Positions 55,861 to 64,000 of a DNA stretch of 64,000 nucleotides are shown one piece after another (position 1 is the first letter of the stretch; the number at the start of each line of letters is the position of its first letter). Made by a program: the position numbers and the translations under genes. The stretch covers positions 68,121,457 through 68,185,456 of the forward strand of contig NC_068938.1 in the NCBI RefSeq assembly GCF_016801865.2, in the 5' to 3' direction. Below the pieces are notes generated by a model. It was not told where the DNA came from. It saw nothing but the letters and a program-made list of their open reading frames with translations, and searched no databases. Origin of the DNA: Culex pipiens pallens (Eukaryota; Arthropoda; Insecta; Diptera; Culicidae).

Positions 55861-57600
55861 AGAATTTTATTCAGCAGTTACTTCAATTTGAATTAAGATC
55901 TTTATTCTAACAAAATATTGAAAAAAAAAAACATATGGGTGATTTCTATGTAATTCTCGAAAAAAATTAATAATCTTTAAGGTGTTACGGGAAGACATGC
56001 TAATTTTACTCCTCGACTGGCAGTTTTACGGTAAGTACTGTAATTTCCTGACCATTTTGTGATTTTTTTTTTGAGTTTAACTTTTAAATGGACTTGCTGT
56101 AATACTATTATGACTCAATTTCTAGCAGCTCAAATCCGTCCCCTTCAACGGTGTCCTCGCTGTAACGTAACGTTGTCTTTTCCGACGACGTTGTCGTCGT
56201 CGGGCCATAGGTGACGGTTAAATGTAAGCGTTTAGTTAATTATGGGGGGGTCAAATAGCTAGAATATTGTTTCCAAATGGGGATACGGTTCGGATGTGGT
56301 GCACGACGTGTGTGAGCGAGTTTGTCAACGTGAAGGAGAGGGGTGGCGAATGTAGTTAGACGTTTGATGATGATACCGGGCCTAATTCTGCACAGAGGCA
56401 TAGTCGAGGACCAAACGAATGAGTCGATCATACGTAGATAGCAGTAACTCAACACAAGGGACCTGCAAAAAGGACTCGTTTACATTTTTGCCAACGATGA
56501 AAACATTGAACGATGGCGATGATGATGATGGTGATGCTGCGATGGAACAAGGCTTGCGGACCGACAGTTGGCATCGTTCCTCGGATGTAAAAGGAGCGAA
56601 TTATTGTGGGAAGACGGGGGTTGCAGTATAATTATGGCATTTTCCAGGCGGTTTGTCTTTCCTGCAAGTGGCGTTAGACAAGTTGAACTTGTTACAAATT
56701 ATTTTGTGCAAAACAAGTGTATTTTTTTTATTTAATTCAAATATAAAAACTGTTTAAAAATTCTTATGGATTAAATATTGTATGCCTATTTTTCAATTTG
56801 GTATAACATTTGCAAATAAACGCAAGTAGTGAAGTGTTTAAAAAAATCTGGTTAAACGTTTAAATGTTAAATACAAATTAATGATATAAGTGTTACTACA
56901 AAAATTAACATTAAATTTATTTCAATAATATAGGTAGTTTTCAAACTTCTCGAATTAGGAATAAGTTTTTTGTTCAATGGATTTTAAAAATGAATATGTT
57001 TCAAAAATTTAAAAGAGAATCGAATAACTTTTTATGTATTATTTATCTGCTCTAAAAACCTATTTCAGCTATTAGTTCTGGAATTCGCAATCCGAGTAGG
57101 GAAAATAACAGTGGAATATATTTTTTTCGTATTCCCACGCCATTGGAATACTATAACTTGATGTTGTTCTTCCGTGATTTTGGTTTGGTGGTATTTTACC
57201 GTCTTTTACTGGATACTGGGTTATATGAAAGAGCATTACCAAATATCGATATTCTCTTGACTTTTCCCTTAGTCTAGACATTCTTTCTTGCTATTTTTCG
57301 AAATGCATGAAAAATCTAAAATTGGAAATTTTATTACAATGTTTCTTATGTAACTGAAAAAAACCTAATGACACCAAACTATTTCCAGTTTAACAATATA
57401 ATTACTTTCATAACTCTTGTTTCGACATTTCATTTCGATAGGAAATCAATGGCATTAGAACAACAACTAAATAGGTCCATTTTATTTAAACATTTTGTAA
57501 AGAAAACATTTAACATACTTTTGAGGAACTGTGAGATTAAAATCAAAATGTTTTGTCCCGACTCATAAAAAACACTTTTCCTAAGAGTTTATATCAACAT
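55860..57600. other. Mixed DNA: GC-richer 56140-56640, otherwise AT-rich
   Basis: A gatgatgatgatggtgatg tract lies at 56518-56536. Short frames only. From 56640 onward the sequence is AT-rich and unassigned. Confidence 0.35.
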
Positions 57601-58531
57601 TAGAGGTGAGCAAAAAAAGAGCTAGCCGCTCAAAGAGCCGGCTCTTTAAAAAGAGGGAACGAACCATGGCTCACAAAAAAAGAGTCACGGTTCTTTTCAA
57701 AACTCCAGTCTTTTGAAAGAACCGTTACAAGATGGAATGATTTTGAAAACTTGTTTCTATTTTTATGTTTATAAATATAATTCATAGGATTTCCAACAAA
57801 ATGGAATTCCAAATTTGTTTTTGAAAGTTGAAAATGCAATTTAATACAGAAAATCATTCAATGCTTATAAAAAATCAGGTTATAGAAAGGGTTATTTTCC
57901 GAGATAATGAGAGCTGAATTGTCATATTTCATTGAGGAGTCTATTGCAACTTTTTCATCAATATATATTGAAAGACTCTAAATAGCATAAATACCCATAA
58001 TTGAAAACCAATTAAAAGCTTTCAAACTCATATTTTTCAGTTTCCTAGTTCTCTTTGAAAATCCAAAAGTGAATGACTTTCTGAAAAAAAATAAAAAAAC
58101 TGTTTTTAACTGTACAATTGATCGCTTATTAAAGTATAACTCGAATATTAATTTGAGCATTTCAAATAGCCTAACTTAGAATTTTTTTCCAAAATATAAT
58201 AAATAGCCCACTAGATTTTGGAAAAAAATCTCATGCCCGATTAAACTTTAGCATTTTTCGATTTAATCAGAATGTAGAAAAGAATTCTAAGATTTTTTTT
58301 CTCCAAATATCAGGTTTTTTTTAATTTATTCATATTAAGAGCAATTTACTCTTAAATCCTAGATTTAGGTTTGGTAAATTAATTGTTTGAACGAAATCGC
58401 ACAATTTTTGAAAATAGCCACTTAATCAAAATTTAGAAAAAGAGCGAAAGAGCCGTTCAAAAGAGCCGCTCTATTCAATGAGCAAACGAAAATGAGCGGC
58501 TCCTAAAAGAGAGCGGGTTTGTCCACCTCCA
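57601..58531. mobile_element. 930-bp hAT-like element with GAGCCG motifs
   Basis: The left end TAGAGGTGAGCAAAAAAAGA is opposed by the inverted right end TGGAGGTGGACAAACCCGCT. Both ends are followed inward by clustered 'gagccg', 'ccgctc' and 'aaagagc' motifs, as in hAT elements with ends of the TAGAGGTGGGCAA type (recall). The flanking octamers (atcaacat / atgcacgg) do not match, so the target duplication has decayed or the boundary is slightly off. No transposase frame. Confidence 0.7.
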
Positions 58532-59394
58532 ATGCACGGTGCAAACTTCCATCCAAATATTCTCAAAAAAAAAAGATTCTCATTGAAAATTTAATGCTCT
58601 GCAACTTTGTAGAACATACCAATGCTGCAAAACTCGATCCTGATAAGGCAGAAAACATTTCTCCACACTTTTCTATGGCTCAAAAGTTGCGGTTTTTGTC
58701 TCCTAATAAATATAAAAAAGTTATTTTTTAGAGCAGGTTTACAAATTTTTGAAAATTTATTTTTGGAAAAATAAAGTTAAGGCTTGTACAAATATTTTAA
58801 AAGTTTTTGTCACCGGTGGGGATCGAAATATCAGGAAGCAAAAAATATTTTTTCAATAAACTACAAATTTTCAAGGGACATTGAAGTGTAATCAGGTTAA
58901 ATTAATTTAAAGTGCATTCCCCTGTCAGTTTAGAATCATTTTCATTCAAAAATCTTTTGAATTTTCTAAATTTTTCAATTTACTGTACCGCAAAAAGCTC
59001 TTTTTCACTGTTTTTTTTGTTTTGGTCAAATCTAAAAAAAAAATTAAAACTAATGATTGTAAAACATCTGAACTAGTGCAAATAGCACTTAAAATACCTT
59101 TCAAATGTTGAGACTATGGCTTGTTATTTCAATTTTTGTATTTTTTTGCATTTTATACTGAAGTTAACCTTTTTTTGACTAAATTTTTATTTTTCAAATA
59201 ACGCAATTTATTAATAAATATAACCCGGCGCCAATTTTTTTCCGTACTTCTCTATGGCTCAAAAGTTGGGGTTAATAAACTTGTCAATATTTTATTAAAT
59301 TGAATGTAATATTACACTCAGAATTATGTGGCTCATCAGTATGGGAAACCTACTTTAAATGTCAAGCTTAAATAGGCTTTTATCATTTCCACTC
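58532..59394. repeat. Decayed dispersed repeats related to 26.6 kb
   Basis: 58535-58660 carries 'aacttccatccaaatattct', 'tgctctgcaactttgtagaa' and 'aaactcgatcctgataagg', matching 26590-26690 in the same orientation. 'tctatggctcaaaagttg' occurs at 58673 and 59252 and at 26136. No gene. Confidence 0.55.
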
Positions 59395-59397
59395 TTC

Positions 59398-59660
59398 ATC
59401 GGTCAGATAGCCGAGCGGGTTAAGGTGCCAATCCTCACTGTGAGTGCTGGGTTTGAATCTCGTCGGTTGTAACGGTTGTAATATTCGATGACTTTTCTCA
59501 CATGCTTTTCATGTGATTTTACCATCGTATTTTTTGCTGTGTACCCAAGTGTGTACGATAGATTTATCAAAGACTAAACAAATATCTGTCTGTGTGTGTT
59601 GTGTGTGTGCGGATTTCGTGAAGTGAAGTCATGTCAAATGCCTTTTGTTTTGGAATTTAT
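59398..59660 (+). mobile_element. tRNA-derived SINE
   Basis: 'ggtcagatagccgagcgggt' and 'taaggtgcc' form an A-box region, and 'gctgggtttgaatctcgtc' a B box, spaced as in a tRNA with a short variable arm. The acceptor ends do not pair, so a functional tRNA is unlikely. The downstream body includes 'catgcttttcatgtgatttt' and a (tgtg)n run (59587-59611). The 3' boundary and target duplication were not resolved. Confidence 0.6.
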
Positions 59661-60915
59661 ATTGATTTACACTAATGTGTTTAAGATATTAGGATTTTTG
59701 GTATAAGTAAAAATCAATTATAATTCATTTCACAAATCTGAATTATTTATTTTTTATCTTGTATGAATTCCAGTTTATTAGGGTTCAACCCTATGTTTCT
59801 TTTTATTTTTTTTGTAAAATAAAATTGGTACTTCCCAATATTTCAACTTTTTGGTCACATTCAGTTACATGCTTCACGCCCATCTATCGGCGTAATTAAA
59901 GTCCTACTGAAACGCTACTTCCCTCGCATTACTCTCATATGAGAGGACCTCTCTTGCGAGCAGTTATATATCGCAGAACCATGACCGCTGCAATATTGTC
60001 CCAGCAGCCACCAGCATCAGCCGTATGCCATAGGAGTGCTGAATCCGTTCCACCTTCTCTCTACACTCCCACGCCCCCAGCTCAGCTCGGGAGCCCGTTG
60101 AAATGTGACCCCATATTAAACAATAATCGTCCAACGTTCCTACCTCCAATCGCTTCCCCTAAAACTCAAACTCACAGATTCAGAAGTGTCATCGTTGTCC
60201 CTTGCCGTCCCTTCGGAACCTCCCCCGGCAGTGGAGTTTGGCACATCCATCTGTAATAACCGAAAACCGTATAAAAATAAAATCATTCCATTTTATGAGT
60301 GTGCAACCCACTCCGGAATGTGGCCCCCCATAAGTTTTGTCCGTGTGTGGCACACGTACACGAACCAGGGTCGTCCAGAGGATGCTGTTGGACTCTTCGC
60401 CGAGGGACGTAAGGACGACACACAGCCAGCAGCAGACGGCTCAGCTCAGAGCACAGTCACGGTGTGTGTGTGTGTTATACCGAAAGGATGCCTGGTTTTC
60501 TAAATATGTACGATCCAAACCCACCCCCGCCTCTCTTTATAGAGTCCACGTGTGGGCTTCCCCACCACATGTAGACCCGGCTCCAAGTTCGTCTTTTGCC
60601 TTTTCTCGGACGATGTCGTTTATGGCTGCCTTGTGCCTTTCGTCCCAACTTCCGAAGGCAACACGGCCTCAACCTCTTCCCACTCCCCTCTGGTAGACCA
60701 CACGTAGCTTTTCCGTTTCATTTTTTTCCTGTTCGTTCTCTCCTCTTTGCTCTGGGAAACTTTGTGAACTAGTAGCAGAACAGATCTCTGGGAGAATGGA
60801 ACGTTCGTTTGGGGTATAACAATTATTCCCCATAGATTTGTTTTATCTTTTTCTAACATTTTCAGTAAATTTTTCTAACTTTGACTTGTAACTTCTGATT
60901 TTCACAATATTATAA
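59660..60915. other. GC-richer island 59870-60840, no gene recognised
   Basis: Open frames of 105-119 codons on the plus strand (59939-60256, 60186-60503, 60337-60696) overlap each other in different frames and have no known motif. A gtgtgtgtgtgtgt run lies at 60461-60474. It is probably host single-copy DNA. Confidence 0.35.
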
Positions 60916-61502
60916 ACCGTCAGTGGGGGTGACTATGGTTCATACACCTCTCGTAACCAAAAACAATTTAAATATCATCGAAAAATCTTTTAACATAGAA
61001 TCGTTCTTTGCTAGTTTACTAACATTTTCCCAAAATATGGTGGAATTTGATGAACTCTACCTTAAATGCCAATCGTTTGACCAATCTCATCCCTAAGAGG
61101 GGGTGACATTGGGTCAAATGAAACTCAGGTGATGCTCAAATACAAAGATATGGTAAAAACAAGTCATCCAATAGTGTGTCTTGTTAGAGGGAATCATATT
61201 GAAATGCTACAATTTTTGAAGTACAGATTTTCGAATATTTGGGTACTCTTCGAGCAATTCCAACAAAAATATTAAAAATTCATTTTAGCCAAAAACGTAC
61301 CTCTACTTTGAACAGCTACCAAAATGACAGGATTTGTTTTAGGAACGAGATTTTTTCAGCTAATTCATCTTAAGATGTCTCCTACACAACCCTTTTAACA
61401 GAATTTAGTTTCATTGAGAAGAACTTGAGAAATGATAAAATCCATAAAAAATAACTTTGAACCAAACTCACCCTGAGACCCAATGTCACCCCCACTGTCA
61501 GA
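60916..61502. mobile_element. ACCGTCAGTGGGGGTGAC element with two empty sites
   Basis: The left end ACCGTCAGTGGGGGTGAC and the inverted right end CTGACAGTGGGGGTGACATT mark a copy of the element at 32656-34238. It lacks both 470-bp MITEs: single TA dinucleotides stand at 61208-61209 and 61340-61341 where the other copy has insertions. Alignment by eye is continuous elsewhere, with small deletions. No transposase frame. Confidence 0.85.
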
Positions 61503-62489
61503 AAGTGTATTTTTTACACTACTGACTAAGTTTATTTTTTCTAACCTAATAAGCAAGAAGTAATAAAAATATGATTGTTAAACATTCTAAAAAATAAGCA
61601 GAGCGCATTGTACAAATTCAGCTTTTAATGAAAACATAGTTTATGTTATATTATTGCAAGTTTAAAAGTATAAGTACTCTTAAACTTCTCAAAATACCGC
61701 TCCTATTATCAAAGTACCCTAATTTTGATAATTTTTTAATATGGGTAGCAAATGACACGAAATTTGGTATTGTTTTATAGAACATAAGAGTTTTTAAGTT
61801 TAAAATAAAAAAAAACTAAACACATTACCGTCAATTGGGGCGAACAGGGACTGCAGTTCGAATAGGGAAAACAGTTTGTAAAAGCACTTAAAATCAACAA
61901 ATTTAGAAACCATGTACTATTTTTGTCGTTCTGTGTCTGTGTCTAACCGAAACCAATAAATAATATTAAAATATTTGGCAAAAATATGGCTAAACCGTTA
62001 TTACCGCTATTTAATCGATTTTACAAATTTAAAAATTAAAATTTTGTCAAAATATTTTACTGTCCCCTTTTTTTTGAAGACATTTTGAAGGGAACTTTAA
62101 AAAAACGGTATTTTGTGCAAATTTACGTATGTGAAAACCTAATACTCTAATTAAGTCAAAATCTATACTAAACTTGGCGTCTTTTGATACTCATCCTGAA
62201 AAATGGGTTTTTGAAAAACTTTGATATTTGTATTTTTTATAATTAAATCCCGACAACATTGCAATAGTAGAAATATTAAATAATAATTAGTTTGCAGAAA
62301 TTTTTATTTTTGCATTTTGTAATGAAAACTTTCATTGGTCAAAATTAAAAACTATAATGTTGTGAAAATCTATGCACAATTCTCGAAATTTGATACAATT
62401 TTAAAATATTATTAAATTCCTCAAGATTTTCAATTTTGTTTTTTTTTATTAGAATAAAACTCTACCTATGCATGCCTTATGTTAAAAGA
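61503..62489. other. AT-rich DNA with a solo element end
   Basis: 'taccgtcaattggggcgaac' followed by 'agggactgcag' (61826-61857) looks like another TIR terminus. No partner was found. The remainder is AT-rich. Confidence 0.4.
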
Positions 62490-63470
62490 AGCTACTTTGC
62501 ATGATTAGTTTTTCCATGCAAGTATCCATAAATTTTTGAGGGTTGGTCATCAAAATGAGCATGTGAATATTCAAAAATCTGTATCTCGAGAAGGGATTTT
62601 CTGATCGATTTGATGTCTTCGGCATAGTTATAGTTATAGGTTAAAATAAATACACGGAAAAATATTGATATTTTTAGATAACTTTTTAGTACTACAAGTT
62701 GGATTTCCATAGTACGTATTTTTTAATTTTTAAGTTTTTTATATGTTCAACGGGACTAAAATGGAATCTTTTGCGCTAGATTTTGGGATAGTGCAAAGTC
62801 TAGTACTGGAGATATGAATTTTGAAAAAAATATGAATACACTCAAATATTATTTTTACATGCAAAATCAAATTTCCAACCAAAATTGACTTAACACATTT
62901 TTTGAAAAATTTCACTGTTTTCAAGGTGTTTTATTTGCAATTTAAAAATATTTCATGCATGAAAAGCACTAATGCAAACCATATTTTCGAAAAGCGTGTT
63001 TAGAAAAGAGCAGAAAATTTCACCGTATTTAAACATTGAACATTGAAAATATAATCAACAGTTTTCTAGGTATCGCGAGTTGAAAAATGAGGACTAATTA
63101 GATGAACCTGAGATAAACTCATTTTTTACAAATTTTATTTCAAGAGGCTTTATTTCAGCAACCAGTCACAAAGAATTTTCAAGATTTCGATTTTTTTGCA
63201 GGGGTGCTTGTCTTTCATAAAGTATGTTTAAATTGCAAAAAAAACTACAGTTAACAATTTTTTCCAAATTTCGTTTGACAATGTTTGTTTATCAGGAATT
63301 ATTCTTTAAATCGTGTTTACCTGATTTGCATCATTTTCCTATCTTTTTGAAAATGTTTTGATTATAACCTACAACTTTGCCGAAAAAATCAAATCAATCC
63401 GAAAATATTCCTGAAATAAAATAAAAGGCTTCTAAATTGAAAAATGGTACTGTTGCATCAAACCGTTTTT
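62490..63470. mobile_element. Decayed fold-back copy of the 'cttcggcaaagttgtagg' family
   Basis: The left part reads 'gattttctgatcgatttg' and 'tgtcttcggcatagttatag' (62594-62633), and the right part the inverse ('acctacaactttgccg', 63368-63383, then 'aatcaaatcaatccg'). Arms are diverged and only partly traceable. Its arrangement parallels 42630-43890. Confidence 0.55.
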
Positions 63471-63599
63471 GATTCAAAATTCAGAAAAAATATTTCCGGA
63501 GTTGTTTTCCGAAATTTCAAGAAAAGTGAATGTTGCATCCAAATTTTGAAAGTGCATTATAAATAATCTACAAAAATTGCTAAATTCTAGAGAACTGCT

Positions 63600-64000
63600 C
63601 AGTAGCAGTCTATAGCTGATGCCTGATGCCCCTGGTACGCCAAGAGCTCAGGGCCGACGACGACGAAAATGGCAACGGATGAAGTCGACGACGACTATCC
63701 GTACAGGAACCGGACCGGGTTGTGCCAGCAGCGAGAACTACCACCCAGGAGTATGGGCAATAGACCATGGGCAGAACACAGCACGCGATTCCCGACCGAC
63801 TATTATACATTCACACAAACGCACACACACACACACACGGTTCTCTGCTCTTCTTGCTACTGCTGCTGGCGGCACAGGATCACGGCCAAAAGGACTCCGG
63901 CCACTTTGAGGGCTCCCCCACCTCTCCCCCGCTTTTTGGTCGGGTCGTCAGGCACTCTTTTGCGATACGGTTCTTGCAGTGTTATTTTGATATACAGCGA
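63600..64000. other. GC-rich island at the window end, with (ca)n
   Basis: The plus frame 63619-63909 begins at a non-ATG or weak context and runs into a (ca)n microsatellite (63817-63838). The overlapping minus frame is also open. No gene can be supported. The window ends inside this GC-rich DNA. Confidence 0.35.

Noticed and set aside
59398..59475. Possible Leu- or Ser-type tRNA gene
   Set aside because: A and B boxes are present but the acceptor ends do not pair. A SINE head is more likely.
1..64000. CRISPR arrays, operons, bacterial promoters or rRNA genes
   Set aside because: No regularly spaced repeats with unique spacers, no adjoining long frames, and no rRNA-like segments were found. 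The DNA is plainly metazoan repeat-rich sequence.

Overview
This window looks like intergenic or intronic DNA from a culicine mosquito, most probably Culex. That is inference from the repeat content: dense small terminal-inverted-repeat (TIR) elements, hAT-like ends, a SINE with two tRNA-like parts recalling the Culex Twin family, and the 'cttcggcaaagttgtagg' repeat family I associate with mosquito genomes. There are no bacterial-type operons or CRISPR arrays, and no canonical cellular gene that I can recognise. The longest open frames are under 200 codons and most are low-complexity or lie in repeats. One minus-strand frame (8635-8904) with a possible splice acceptor and a poly(A) signal is the best coding candidate, and it is unassigned.

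Layout. 1-5,300: a 2.8 kb TIR element (110-2914) followed by small MITEs and a hAT-like end. 5,300-8,500: fold-back repeats. 8,600-9,600: single-copy-looking DNA with the candidate exon. 9,600-13,200: AT-rich decayed repeats and one MITE. 13,300-18,600: moderate-GC islands alternating with a 9-bp minisatellite split by a hAT-like element. 19,250-21,500: a SINE, a second minisatellite and a LINE-derived non-autonomous element that shares its 3' end with the SINE. 23,500-27,000: a 1.26 kb hairpin element and nested repeats. 27,000-30,100: GC-richer DNA with a tandem MITE dimer. 32,200-34,500: a four-level nest of elements. 34,900-41,500: GC-richer islands, microsatellites and a mariner-like end. 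42,000-44,100: a perfect-hairpin MITE and a fold-back element carrying another MITE. 46,000-51,300: GC-rich DNA, then a LINE-derived element with a 22-bp target duplication, itself broken by a 2.1 kb fold-back element with 860-bp arms. 52,000-64,000: a retroposon with a perfect 12-bp duplication, a hAT-like element, a tRNA-derived SINE, and a copy of the 32.6 kb element that preserves the empty sites of its inserts.

The elements relate to one another mainly by nesting and by sharing ends. Target duplications and empty sites allow the order of insertion to be read in several places. The long, nearly perfect hairpins could make double-stranded RNA if transcribed; that is inference. GC-rich islands between the repeats are the likeliest host sequence and could hold regulatory DNA or untranslated exons, but nothing in them could be identified by eye.
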